DNA of 64,000 bases from Sneathiellales bacterium (GTDB lineage Bacteria > Pseudomonadota > Alphaproteobacteria > JANQFL01): positions 17,758-81,757 of the forward strand of contig JANQFL010000103.1 of the NCBI GenBank assembly GCA_028277845.1. Reading direction: 5' to 3'. Below the pieces are notes generated by a model. The model was not told where the DNA came from and did no database searches. It saw only the letters and a list, made by a program, of their open reading frames with translations. The position numbers and the translations under genes are program-made. The stretch's first letter is position 1. Each line of letters opens with the position of its first letter. Below, piece after piece: positions 16,930 to 24,765 of the stretch.

Positions 16930-17529
16930 CTATTGCCGGGCTACGGTCCCGGCCCCGCCGGACGGAGGCCGGGCGCCGCGGCGGCGTGCGAACAGCACGG
17001 CGATTCCCGCCAGCATGATGCCGCCGCCGAGCGCGGCGCGCAGCCAGTCCACCGGCGCCGCGTTGGCCCGCAGGGAGAGGCTGGCCGCGCTCACCGTCGC
17101 CGTGCGGGCGTTGAGCGACCAGTCCAGCCGGTAGCCGCCGCCGATGGAGACATCGAACGTGCCCAGGCCCCTGCGCAGCGATCCCTTGTGATAGTGGTCG
17201 CTGCGGTCGGTGGCGTCGTCCCGGTGCACGGCCTTACCCGACCACACGGCGATGTCGGCGGTGTTGCGCACCTCGACCCGGGTGTCGAACAGCGGCGTGT
17301 TGGGCCGGCGGTGGGTCATCTCGTAGTCGATGTCGAACACCGCGCGCAACGGGTTCATGTATTCTTCCAGCCGGACCGTCGTCTCCCGGGTGCCTCCGCC
17401 GGACAGCTCGAGCCGCGCCACCTCGCGACCCGACGACAGGGCGGCATCGATGGTGGTGTAAAAAAGATAAAACCCGGCGCCGATGAGCGCCAGTGACGGC
17501 ACGATGCGCACGATGCCCCGTGATTTCAT
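16930..17529 (-). CDS. Unrecognised membrane-anchored protein
   Basis: 199 residues, no family recognised. A first hydrophobic helix spans about residues 8-25 (VRIVPSLALIGAGFYLFYT) and a second about 165-183 (LGGGIMLAGIAVLFA), followed by an Arg-rich tail. The intervening ~140 residues, likely periplasmic, are beta-rich with a central DRSDHYHKGSLRRG segment. This topology resembles two-helix proteins of the DUF3592-like kind but without clear motifs. It is 37 bp from the YHYH lipoprotein on the same strand, so the two may be co-expressed and face the same compartment. Confidence 0.6.
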   Translation of the reverse strand: MKSRGIVRIVPSLALIGAGFYLFYTTIDAALSSGREVARLELSGGGTRETTVRLEEYMNPLRAVFDIDYEMTHRRPNTPLFDTRVEVRNTADIAVWSGKAVHRDDATDRSDHYHKGSLRRGLGTFDVSIGGGYRLDWSLNARTATVSAASLSLRANAAPVDWLRAALGGGIMLAGIAVLFARRRGARPPSGGAGTVARQ

Positions 17530-17566
17530 AACGCCCCCCTCATAACACCCTCAGCGCGCTGGCCGG

Positions 17567-18346
17567 CTACGGCCGGCGGAAGTCGCGGCCGACCCTACCC
17601 CAATGGCAGCGCGGATAAAACGGATAGGTGTCGGTGGCGAAATAGACGTATTTGCCGTCCAGCATGCCGCCGTTGCATTCGTCCAGCGTGCCCGACCCGG
17701 CGACGTACTGCCAGTCCTGCACGAACCGACCGTCATGACGCCCGCCCGGCGCGGAAGAACGGGTGCCCGGCTTCAACCGGTAGCTCGACTTGGCCTTGGC
17801 GCCGACATAGTGCAGTTCGAAACCGTCGGCGGCGTAGCCGATATGGCTTGACGCGCTTTGATCCACCAGACCCACGGGCACGCCGTGATAGTGATACAGC
17901 CCGCGGCGATCGACGTGGGCGTTGTGGTGGTCCATGCCGAGGCGGCGGGCGTTGCCCATGCCCTCCAGGTTCCAGCCCGAGGACCGGTCGCGGCTGTGGC
18001 CGCGCGGCGACGAGGCGTCGTACCAGTCGGCGGTGCCGGGCCGTACCGGCACACCGTTCAGGGCAACTGCGACCACCGGGGCACCATAAAACGGCGTGCT
18101 GTTGCGCCGTGGATTGGCATCGAAGCAATAGCGCAGCCGCTGGCTGCGAAAGCGGTGCGGATTGCCCCGGTTGGGAAACCGCCCCATGTCGTGGTTCGGC
18201 GTACCGTCGGAGACGATGCAGCGTTGATCGCCTTGCTGGAAGATGCGCACCGAGTGCGCGCCGGAAGGGGGGTTCTGGGCGGTCGCCGAACACGCGGCGA
18301 GGACGAAGGCGCTCAAAGCCAAAACGGATACGCGTCGAACAATCAT
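17567..18346 (-). CDS. YHYH domain-containing lipoprotein
   Basis: 259 residues. Signal peptide with a lipobox (FVLAAC; Cys at about residue 19) anchors it to a membrane. The central LYHYHGVPVG motif is the signature of the YHYH protein family, a periplasmic family of unknown function with many His residues that could bind metal. Other family features seen are a DHHNAHVD segment and a C-terminal LDECNGG followed by TYPFYPRCHWG. The start at 18346 has AGGAG 7 bp upstream. It heads a probable two-gene unit with the membrane-anchored protein that follows. Confidence 0.82.
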   Translation of the reverse strand: MIVRRVSVLALSAFVLAACSATAQNPPSGAHSVRIFQQGDQRCIVSDGTPNHDMGRFPNRGNPHRFRSQRLRYCFDANPRRNSTPFYGAPVVAVALNGVPVRPGTADWYDASSPRGHSRDRSSGWNLEGMGNARRLGMDHHNAHVDRRGLYHYHGVPVGLVDQSASSHIGYAADGFELHYVGAKAKSSYRLKPGTRSSAPGGRHDGRFVQDWQYVAGSGTLDECNGGMLDGKYVYFATDTYPFYPRCHWGRVGRDFRRP

Positions 18347-18368
18347 CAATCAACTCCTGCGGACCGTC

Positions 18369-19145
18369 TCAGGTTACCAGCGTCTCGGCGTAGCCGTCGA
18401 CGGCGATGACCTGGCCGTTGATGTGGCGGCCGTTGTCGGAGGCGAGGAACAGGGCCATGTCGGCGATTTCCTCGGGTTCGATCAGGGTGCGCATGGCGCT
18501 TTGTTGGACGTAGGCCTGGCGGACCTCGTCCTCGCTGACGCCCTTGGCCGCGGCCTCGCGGGCGATGACGCCGGCCATGCGGTCGTTGTTGATCGAACCG
18601 GGCGCGATGGCGTTGACGCGGATGCCGTCGCCGCCCAGCTCCATGGCCAGGGTCTTGGTCAGGCCGACGACGGCCCACTTGGCGGCGGCGTAGGGCGCGC
18701 GCAGGGGATAGGCGAGCACGCCGGCGGTGGACGCGATGTTGACGATGACGCCGGACGATTGCGCCTTCATCACCGGCACGGCGCGGCGGCAGCACAGGAA
18801 ACTGCCGTCCAGGTTGACCGCGGTGCAGTGCCGCCAGTCTTCGAGCGACAGTGAATCGACACCGCCGGTGGGTCCGGAGACGCCGGCGTTGTTGACCAGC
18901 ACGTCGATGCCGCCCAACTCGGCCAGGACCAGATCGAAAAAGCCATCCACGTCCGTCTCGGACGACACGTCCGCCCGCGCGGCGATGACGCCGGGCAGCG
19001 CGGCCTGCAAAGCGTCGAGATGGTCCTGGGATATGTCACAGACGGCAACGCGGCCGCCGCGATCTGCAAACCCCTGTGCGATCGCCCGGCCGATGCCGGA
19101 CCCGCCGGCGGTCACCACCACGCGCTTGCCGTCCAAACCCCGCAT
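18369..19145 (-). CDS. Short-chain dehydrogenase/reductase family oxidoreductase
   Basis: 258-residue classical SDR. Seen: NAD(P)-binding VTAGGSGIGRAIAQ (residues 10-23; Gly-x3-Gly-x-Gly), the NNAG-type VNNAGVSGP motif, catalytic Ser in NIASTAGV, and YAAAKWAVVG with catalytic Tyr and Lys. An acidic residue after the second strand (VCDIS) suggests NAD preference. The ATG at 19145 is preceded by GGAGGAGG; the frame remains open upstream but without similarity. Substrate unknown; a secondary alcohol or sugar is typical for the family. Confidence 0.9.
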   Translation of the reverse strand: MRGLDGKRVVVTAGGSGIGRAIAQGFADRGGRVAVCDISQDHLDALQAALPGVIAARADVSSETDVDGFFDLVLAELGGIDVLVNNAGVSGPTGGVDSLSLEDWRHCTAVNLDGSFLCCRRAVPVMKAQSSGVIVNIASTAGVLAYPLRAPYAAAKWAVVGLTKTLAMELGGDGIRVNAIAPGSINNDRMAGVIAREAAAKGVSEDEVRQAYVQQSAMRTLIEPEEIADMALFLASDNGRHINGQVIAVDGYAETLVT

Positions 19146-19213
19146 GACGCCTCCTCCCACGCATTGTCGGAATGGGAGGACTGTAGCAGCGGTTGCCGAC
19201 CCCGGAAACGATC

Positions 19214-19455
19214 CTATTGGTCCGTCGCGGGTTCCGGATGGCCCTGGAGAAAGTCGGCGCTTCCCGGGTGCCAAGGCACGGCGTAGCCGGTGGCGGCTTC
19301 GGTGCCGGGCGACAACGGGCTGCCGACCAGGGCGCCGGTGACCAGCCAGGCATGACGGGCCGGCAGATCGGCGCGGGTGATCAAAAGCCGGTCGCCGAAC
19401 GGCGCCAGCAGGCGCAGATCGATCGGCCCGTAGGGCACGAAGGCACCCGTCCCCT
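19214..19455 (-). pseudogene. Possible C-terminal remnant of a TAXI-type TRAP substrate-binding protein
   Basis: Minus-strand frame of about 75 residues ending in a normal stop. It contains LLITRADLPARHAWLVTGAL and AVPWHPGSADFLQG, which resemble the last part of TAXI-family TRAP receptors (…TRADLPED-type segment and a HPGA motif before the end). There is no N-terminal part: similarity stops at about 19450 where an unrelated plus-strand gene fragment begins. No start codon with a ribosome site is convincing. Similarity judged by eye, so the family call is tentative; truncation is clear if the call is right. Confidence 0.4.
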
Positions 19456-19464
19456 GCCGCCTGG

Positions 19465-20112
19465 CTGATCTTCGGTCTCGTTTCGTCGCACGCTCGATAC
19501 AGGGTTTTACTGCGCGGCCTTGTCGCCGTTGTTGTCGTGATGGCCGTCATCTCACCGTGGACGGTCAGAAACTATCTGGTGTTGGGAGATTTCATCCCGG
19601 TTTCGAGCAATGGAGGCTCCGTCCTTTACCGCGCTAAAAACCCGCTTGCACGCGGAGGCTATTCGACGAGAGGGGAACGCGACCTCGACGCGCTCAGAGG
19701 AAACGAAGCCGAGTGGAATCGCACCGGCGTTCGATGGGCAGTGGTCTGGATTAAAGACAATCCCCTCGAGTTCGTCGAACTCGTGTTTCACAAACAAAGA
19801 CTGTTCCTGGCAAACGACTATTCGGGTGCGTACTACGCATTCAACCGTTTCGTTCAGCAAAAGCCGGACAGCACTCTGCTGGAAAACACCGTTGCAAACT
19901 ATTTCCGTGCGGCCGGCAATTTCTGGTGGGTATCGCTTTGGATATTGGTTGCCTCGTCTTTGCTGTCCCGCGCGGACCACTGGCGGTCTATTCCGAGTGT
20001 CATGTTGTTGTTGCTGCCGCTTATCTATTTGTTGGGCATCCATTCCGTGTTCGAGAGTTAGCCGCGATATTATATTCCGGCGGTCACGTTTCTGTGTATC
20101 GGCGCGTCGTAG
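19465..20112 (+). pseudogene. Truncated GT39/ArnT-like membrane glycosyltransferase with in-frame stop
   Basis: The plus frame from about 19465 reads like the second half of a GT39-family dolichyl/undecaprenyl-phosphate-sugar glycosyltransferase. It has a helix ending in VISPWTVRNYLVLGDF, then VSSNGGSVLYRAKNPLA, the usual NGG and N-P-A blocks after the membrane core. The N-terminal catalytic half is absent. A TAG at 20059-20061 interrupts the frame after HSVFES. Beyond it the same frame continues with PRYYIPAVTFLCIGAS, which is the expected family ending, before another stop at 20110. Both the missing 5' part and the amber codon indicate a dead gene. Confidence 0.7.
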
Positions 20113-20234
20113 ATATTTGTGCCTAGCAGCAGACACTCTCGAAACCATTGACGGTTGGCGCGTTTCTGTATTCCCGACCGCGTCCGCGAATTGCCAGAAT
20201 TTTGCAACCATCGCGCCACAAAACTGAAATCGAG

Positions 20235-20252
20235 TCAACATCGAACTGTCTT
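20235..20252 (+). promoter_or_regulatory. Weak PHO-box-like site upstream of phnD1
   Basis: Two 7-mers, TCAACAT (20235-20241) and CTGTCTT (20246-20252), are 4 bp apart, the spacing of one PhoB box (consensus CTGTCAT half-sites every 11 bp). The second matches six of seven bases and the first four. No further half-site follows in phase. The site is 58 bp before phnD1, so control by PhoB is possible but weakly supported. The 197 bp before the gene hold nothing else I can identify. Confidence 0.25.
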
Positions 20253-20309
20253 GAAGCGCCACTAACATGGCCCCGTTTTCCAAATTTGTGTCATTAGCGG
20301 GGCCTGAAC

Positions 20310-21200
20310 ATGTTCAAGAAATTTATCGCCGCCGCCGTCATGGTCGCGGGGCTGCTGACATTGCAATCTCCTGCCGTATCGGCGGAAAAGATCAGACTTG
20401 CCGTTACCGACCTGGTCGGGCTCGAGGAGCTGCAGCGTGAATTCGGCGCCTTCAAATCGGTGCTCGGCAAGGCGACCGGCTACGATATCGAATTTCTGCC
20501 GGTGACCAACCGGACGGCGGCCGTCGAGGCGCTGCGCTTCAAGAAGGTCGACTTCGTGCTGACCGGCCCGGCCGAATACGTGGTGATGAAGAAGCGCTCC
20601 AACGCCAGGATCGTCGTCGGTTTCTCCCGGCCCGACTATTTCGCCGTGCTGATCGCCCTGGCCGACAGCCCTTACACCATGGCCAAGGACCTCAAGGGCA
20701 AGAAGGTCGCCCTGGGCTCGGTGGGATCGACGTCGAAGCACCTCGGTCCGAGTCAGGTCATGGCCGACTACGGCCTGGATCCGATGAAGGATGTCCAGGT
20801 GATCCACACCAAGATGCCGGTTGCCTGGGAATCGCTCAAGAAGGGCGACGTTGCGGCGGTCGGTATGAACCACCTGAAGTTCCTCAGCTTCCGCAAGAAG
20901 GAAATGGAAAAGGGCGGGATGCCGCCGGGTGCCTTCCGTGTCGTCGGCCGCGGCCCCGATCTGCCCAACGACGTGCTGATGGTCGGCAGCCATGTGGACC
21001 AGGCCACCGTCGACAAGATGCGCAACGCGTTCGTCAAGCACTCCGACGAACTGGTGGGCGCCATCCTCAAGGGCGAGGACAATCAGAAGTACGAGGGCAT
21101 GGCGTTCCTGAGCAACATTCAGGACAAGGATTACGACTATGTGCGGTCGATGTACCGTACGGTCGGGTATCCGGAATACGCCGATTTCATCGGCAACTGA
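20310..21200 (+). CDS. phnD: Phosphonate ABC transporter substrate-binding protein (first copy)
   Basis: 296 residues. Signal peptide (FIAAAVMVAGLLTLQSPAVSA), then a PhnD-type periplasmic binding fold: IRLAVTDLVGLEELQREF, a FVLTGPAEYVV segment at the hinge, and GKKVALGSVGSTSKHLGPS, where the Ser/Thr run would contact the phosphonate or phosphate oxygens. It starts a plus-strand unit phnD-phnC-phnE-phnM-phnN. It differs strongly from the second PhnD (25681), so the two receptors probably prefer different phosphonates or phosphite/phosphate esters (inference). Confidence 0.88.
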   Translation: MFKKFIAAAVMVAGLLTLQSPAVSAEKIRLAVTDLVGLEELQREFGAFKSVLGKATGYDIEFLPVTNRTAAVEALRFKKVDFVLTGPAEYVVMKKRSNARIVVGFSRPDYFAVLIALADSPYTMAKDLKGKKVALGSVGSTSKHLGPSQVMADYGLDPMKDVQVIHTKMPVAWESLKKGDVAAVGMNHLKFLSFRKKEMEKGGMPPGAFRVVGRGPDLPNDVLMVGSHVDQATVDKMRNAFVKHSDELVGAILKGEDNQKYEGMAFLSNIQDKDYDYVRSMYRTVGYPEYADFIGN

Positions 21201-21202
21201 CC

Positions 21203-22021
21203 ATGACCGCGGTTGCGCGCCTGGCAACCTTTGAAGGCAACGGGCAGGACGGGCCGCCGGCGAGCAGCCTGTCCCCCACCCCGGCGCTGCAGGTACGCCG
21301 GCTCAGTAAAAGTTTCACAGCCGGCGGCCAACCGGTCTTCCACGACGTCACGTTCGATGTCCCGCAAGGACAGTCGGTGGCCCTGATCGGCGCCAACGGC
21401 GCCGGCAAGAGCACGTTGTTGCGCTGTTGCCTGCGCCTGGTCGAACCGGACAGCGGCGACATCGCGTTTCATGGCACGGATTTCGTCGCCGCCCGCCGTC
21501 AGGCGCTGCGCCGCATGCGTGCCCGCGTCGGTTTCGTGTTTCAGAAGCACAATCTGGTGCCGCGCCTGTCCGTGCTGACCAACGTCATGCATGGCGCCCT
21601 CGCCCGCGGTGTCGGACCGCGGTCGTGGTTCCAGGCGATCGCCCCCGGGGCGGAGCGCGAAAAAGCCATGGCGTGCCTCGAGCAGGTCGGTCTCGCCGAC
21701 CTCGCGGACAGAAGGGCCGACCGGCTGTCGGGCGGTCAGTCGCAACGGGTCGCCATCGCCCGGTCCCTGATGCAGGACCCCGAGCTGATGTTCGCCGACG
21801 AACCGGTGGCGAGCCTCGACCCCGCGGCCGGCGAAGGCATCATGGAACTGTTCGCGCGACTCAACCACGACCGCGGGCTGACCCTGGTGTTCGTCTCGCA
21901 CCAGCTGGATCACGCGCTGCGCTATGCCGATCGGGTGCTGGGGCTCCGGGAAGGCGGCCTGGCGCTCGATGCCGCGAGCGCCGGCCGGACGCCCGGCTGT
22001 CTGCGCGGCCTGTATGACTGA
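21203..22021 (+). CDS. phnC: Phosphonate ABC transporter ATP-binding protein (first copy)
   Basis: 272 residues. Walker A GANGAGKST (about residues 62-70), Q-loop in [17 protein letters not shown] (typical of PhnC), signature LSGGQSQRVAIAR, Walker B LMFADEPVASLDP and a switch His in VFVSHQLDHAL. This is the cytoplasmic ATPase powering import with PhnD and PhnE. It starts 2 bp after phnD1 and overlaps phnE1 by 8 bp, confirming a coupled operon. Only about 30 residues at the N-terminus precede the ABC core. Confidence 0.9.
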   Translation: MTAVARLATFEGNGQDGPPASSLSPTPALQVRRLSKSFTAGGQPVFHDVTFDVPQGQSVALIGANGAGKSTLLRCCLRLVEPDSGDIAFHGTDFVAARRQALRRMRARVGFVFQKHNLVPRLSVLTNVMHGALARGVGPRSWFQAIAPGAEREKAMACLEQVGLADLADRRADRLSGGQSQRVAIARSLMQDPELMFADEPVASLDPAAGEGIMELFARLNHDRGLTLVFVSHQLDHALRYADRVLGLREGGLALDAASAGRTPGCLRGLYD

Positions 22022-22823
22022 TACCGCGACAAGCCGGAGCGGGCCAAAACGCTTCGCCGCGCCCGAACCGCTGAAGGCCGCGCTGTTCGCCGGCGGTCTC
22101 GGGTTTTTCCTCTGGTCCCTGGCCGGCGCCGGCGTGTCGATCAGCGAACTGATTTCCGGCCTGCCCAACATGGGGGTCATCGCGTCGGAAATGGTGCCGC
22201 CGGCGACGGACCGCTTCCTGCCCATGCTGTGGTCGGTGCTGACCACGTTTCAGATGGCGCTGGTCGGTACGGTCATCGGCGTCGTCATCAGCGTGCCGCT
22301 GGCCGTGCTCGCCGCCCGCAATCTGGCACCCCATCCGCTGATCCATGCCGCCGTGCGCGGGATCGTCAGTTTCCTTCGTACCGTGCCCGATCTGGCCTGG
22401 GCCTTGTTTTTCGTCGCCTCGGTCGGACTGGGCCCGTTTGCCGGAACGCTGACCATCATCGTCGACACGGTCGGGTTCTGTGCCCGCTTCTTCGCCGAGA
22501 ACATGGAAGAGGCCGACCCCGGCCCCGGCGAAGCCATCGCCACCCTGGGCGGCCGGCGCATCGACATCGTCGTCTGCTGCATCTTTCCGGCCGCCCTGCC
22601 GGCCATGATCAACACCAGCCTGTTCGCGTTGGAAAAGGCTGTGCGCTCGTCCGTCGTGCTCGGCCTGGTCGGCGCCGGAGGCATCGGCGCCGAACTGGCC
22701 GTGTCCATGGAAATGTTCCGCTACGACCAGGCCGCCACCATCGTGCTGATGATCTTCGTCCTGGTGCTCGGTGTCGAACGCTTCAGCTCATGGTCGCGGG
22801 GGCGGCTGATCGGAAGAGCCTGA
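22014..22823 (+). CDS. phnE: Phosphonate ABC transporter permease (first copy)
   Basis: 269 residues with about six membrane helices. The ATPase-contact EAA loop is seen as EAIATLGGRRIDIVVCCIFPAALP (the conserved EA-x3-G core), and SVVLGLVGAGGIGAEL is the usual PhnE C-terminal block. The start at 22014 overlaps the phnC stop and precedes the first helix (LFAGGLGFFLWSLAG). It forms the membrane channel for the first phosphonate importer. Confidence 0.88.
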   Translation: MTDTATSRSGPKRFAAPEPLKAALFAGGLGFFLWSLAGAGVSISELISGLPNMGVIASEMVPPATDRFLPMLWSVLTTFQMALVGTVIGVVISVPLAVLAARNLAPHPLIHAAVRGIVSFLRTVPDLAWALFFVASVGLGPFAGTLTIIVDTVGFCARFFAENMEEADPGPGEAIATLGGRRIDIVVCCIFPAALPAMINTSLFALEKAVRSSVVLGLVGAGGIGAELAVSMEMFRYDQAATIVLMIFVLVLGVERFSSWSRGRLIGRA

Positions 22824-22852
22824 CCCATACCCGGAGAAAGAGAGTACGCCCG

Positions 22853-24013
22853 ATGGATCAATTCAATCCCCACCAGGTCACCGTCGTCGAGAACGCGCAC
22901 GTCCTTACGCCCGAGGGCTGGCGCAAGGACGTCTCGCTCGTCATCCGCGGCGGCCTGATCGAGGAGATTACCAAGCTGCGCCCCGCCGCCGATTTCTACC
23001 TGCCGGGCGAGGACCGTTATATCCTGCCGGGCATTGTCGATATTCATGGCGACGCCTTCGAGAGGCACATCGCGCCGCGGGCCGGCGTCCAGTTTCCTGT
23101 CTCCATGGCGGTGCAGTTCAACGACGCCAGCCTCGTCGCGGCGGGTATCACGACCTTTTTCTACAGCATCACCGACGGTTTCGAACCCGGTCTGCGCAGC
23201 CGCCGCACCGTGCGCGAGATCATGCAGGCCCTTAACGATCATCGCGGCAAGCTGCTGTGCGATTCGCGCGTACACATTCGCCATGAACAGGCCAATACCG
23301 AGGATCATGACGAGCTGGTCGCCTGGATGAAGAGCGGGCAAATCGACCTGTTGTCCCTCAACAACCACTTGCCGCCGGCCGGCAACCAAAAGGCCTTCGA
23401 CCGCAGCGTCAACGGGCTCAGGCGCCGGGTCTCCATCAGCGAGCCGGAAGCCGTGGCGTATCTGCAGAACCTTCAGGCGCGAATTCCCGAGGGCAAGGTT
23501 CAAGTCGAGGAGCTGGCCCGGCTGGCCCGGGACCACGGCGTACCTCTTGCATCTCACGACGACGCCAACGAAGCGGACGTTCGGCGCTCGCTCATGCTGG
23601 GCGTCGATATCGCCGAGTTTCCCATGACCATCGAGACCGCCCGTTCCTTCCGCGACGAAGGCGTGCACGTGGTCATGGGGGCGCCCAACGGCGTGCGCGG
23701 CAAGTCGCATCTGTCGGCGCTCAGCGTGCGAGAGGCGGTGGCCGCCGGGATCGTCGACGTGCTGTGCAGCGATTATCATTACCCCAGCCTGTTCCAGGTG
23801 CCCTTCCTGCTCAATCAACTGGGCGCGCTCGACCTGGCCGAGGCCTGGAAGCTGGTCAGCGCCAATCCCGCCCGCGCCGTCGGCCTGGAGGCGATCAAGG
23901 GCGGTATCGAACCCGGCATGGCGGCCGATGTTCTGCTGCTCAACGCATTGACCGGTTCGGCCTTCGACCTCGACGGCGTTGTCGTCGGCGGCCGTGTCGT
24001 GCTGCAGCGTTAG
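22853..24013 (+). CDS. phnM: Alpha-D-ribose 1-methylphosphonate 5-triphosphate diphosphatase (first copy)
   Basis: 386-residue amidohydrolase-superfamily enzyme. In the C-P lyase pathway PhnM removes pyrophosphate from ribose 1-phosphonate 5-triphosphate, giving the PhnJ substrate. Seen: ILPGIVDIHGDAFERHIAPRAG with the metal-binding HxD-x-x-E-x-H pattern, SHDDANEADVRRS, MGAPNGVRGKSHLSALS, and VDVLCSDYHYPS. The start at 22853 lies 29 bp after phnE1. It is 30 to 40 percent-like by eye to the second PhnM at 28913 (HTDNLEGHMTPRP), so the two are paralogues rather than a recent duplication. Confidence 0.9.
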   Translation: MDQFNPHQVTVVENAHVLTPEGWRKDVSLVIRGGLIEEITKLRPAADFYLPGEDRYILPGIVDIHGDAFERHIAPRAGVQFPVSMAVQFNDASLVAAGITTFFYSITDGFEPGLRSRRTVREIMQALNDHRGKLLCDSRVHIRHEQANTEDHDELVAWMKSGQIDLLSLNNHLPPAGNQKAFDRSVNGLRRRVSISEPEAVAYLQNLQARIPEGKVQVEELARLARDHGVPLASHDDANEADVRRSLMLGVDIAEFPMTIETARSFRDEGVHVVMGAPNGVRGKSHLSALSVREAVAAGIVDVLCSDYHYPSLFQVPFLLNQLGALDLAEAWKLVSANPARAVGLEAIKGGIEPGMAADVLLLNALTGSAFDLDGVVVGGRVVLQR

Positions 24014-24023
24014 GGCTTCCGGC

Positions 24024-24644
24024 ATGGGCCGATTTCCCGGCACCCTCGTTCTCGTTCTCGTTGTCGGCCCGTCGGGCGCGGGCAAGGATACGATCCTGAA
24101 CGGCGCCCGCCGGCTGCTGGCCGACGATCCACGCTTTTTCTTTCCCCGGCGCGCCATCACCCGCCCGGCCGACGCCGGCGGCGAGGACCACATCGCCGTC
24201 AGCGACCAGGATTACGACGCCATCCTGGCGCATGACGGCTTCGCGCTGCATTGGCAGGCGCACGGCCTGCGCTACGGCATTTCCCGCGGCATCGAGCGCG
24301 ACCTGGCCCTCAACCGTTCGGTCGTCGTCAATGCCTCGCGCACGATGATCGAAACGGCGCAGCACCTGTATCCGGGCACGCAGGCCATTTTCGTGACGGC
24401 GTCGCCACAGGTGCTGGCCGAACGGCTCGCGGCGCGCAACAGGGAAACCCATGACGCGATTCTGGCCCGCCTAAACCGGAAAACACCGTTGCCGACAACG
24501 GGAGATGGTATCTGGCACGTGCGCAACGATGGAACTGCCGACACGGCGATCAATGCATTCGTCGCGATCCTCAAACGCATTGTTCTGCTCGGCTCCGGAA
24601 CCGGGGTCTCGAGCGGGCCATCCGAATTACGCCCGTTCCAATGA
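24024..24644 (+). CDS. phnN: Ribose 1,5-bisphosphate phosphokinase
   Basis: 206 residues with a guanylate-kinase-like fold: P-loop VVGPSGAGKDTIL (residues 11-23), RRAITRPADAGGEDHIAVS, then HWQAHGLRYGI, all typical of PhnN. It phosphorylates ribose 1,5-bisphosphate to PRPP, the last step in recovering the ribose carrier of the C-P lyase pathway. The start at 24024 (MGRFPG) is 10 bp after phnM1. It closes the first plus-strand phn unit; the control region of phnC2 begins immediately after its stop. Confidence 0.9.
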   Translation: MGRFPGTLVLVLVVGPSGAGKDTILNGARRLLADDPRFFFPRRAITRPADAGGEDHIAVSDQDYDAILAHDGFALHWQAHGLRYGISRGIERDLALNRSVVVNASRTMIETAQHLYPGTQAIFVTASPQVLAERLAARNRETHDAILARLNRKTPLPTTGDGIWHVRNDGTADTAINAFVAILKRIVLLGSGTGVSSGPSELRPFQ

Positions 24645-24650
24645 CTTCGA

Positions 24651-24661
24651 CACTTGTCTAG
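24651..24661 (+). promoter_or_regulatory. Candidate PhnF operator half upstream of phnC2
   Basis: The 11-mer CACTTGTCTAG occurs here and again at 34649-34659 before phnG. Before phnG it extends into the palindrome TGTCTAGACA, the kind of dyad bound by GntR/HutC regulators such as PhnF. Here only the left arm is kept (TGTCTAGCCG). Shared occurrence before both C-P lyase transcription units makes PhnF binding likely, though unproven. Confidence 0.45.
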
Positions 24662-24675
24662 CCGACGACACCGTT

Positions 24676-24726
24676 TTGTCATTTTGACTTCATGAAGCGG
24701 TCATCTTGACTTCATGAAGCGGTCAT
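24676..24726 (+). promoter_or_regulatory. Array of five PHO-box-like half-sites upstream of phnC2
   Basis: Five 7-mers occur exactly every 11 bp with 4-bp spacers: TTGTCAT (24676), ACTTCAT (24687), CGGTCAT (24698), ACTTCAT (24709), CGGTCAT (24720). The PhoB consensus is CTGTCAT every 11 bp. The array contains a perfect 22-bp tandem duplication (24684-24705 and 24706-24727). It ends 39 bp before the phnC2 start, about where an activator must sit relative to a -10 element. It strongly suggests induction by phosphate starvation through PhoB. Confidence 0.7.
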
Positions 24727-24765
24727 CGCCGGTTGTTAGAGCACGGTAGAGGAAAGGAGGCCGTC

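Noticed and set aside
24651..24730. Possible CRISPR-like or mobile repeat in the 22-bp tandem duplication
   Set aside because: Only two copies without spacers; the 11-bp period and CTGTCAT-like cores explain it better as PHO boxes.
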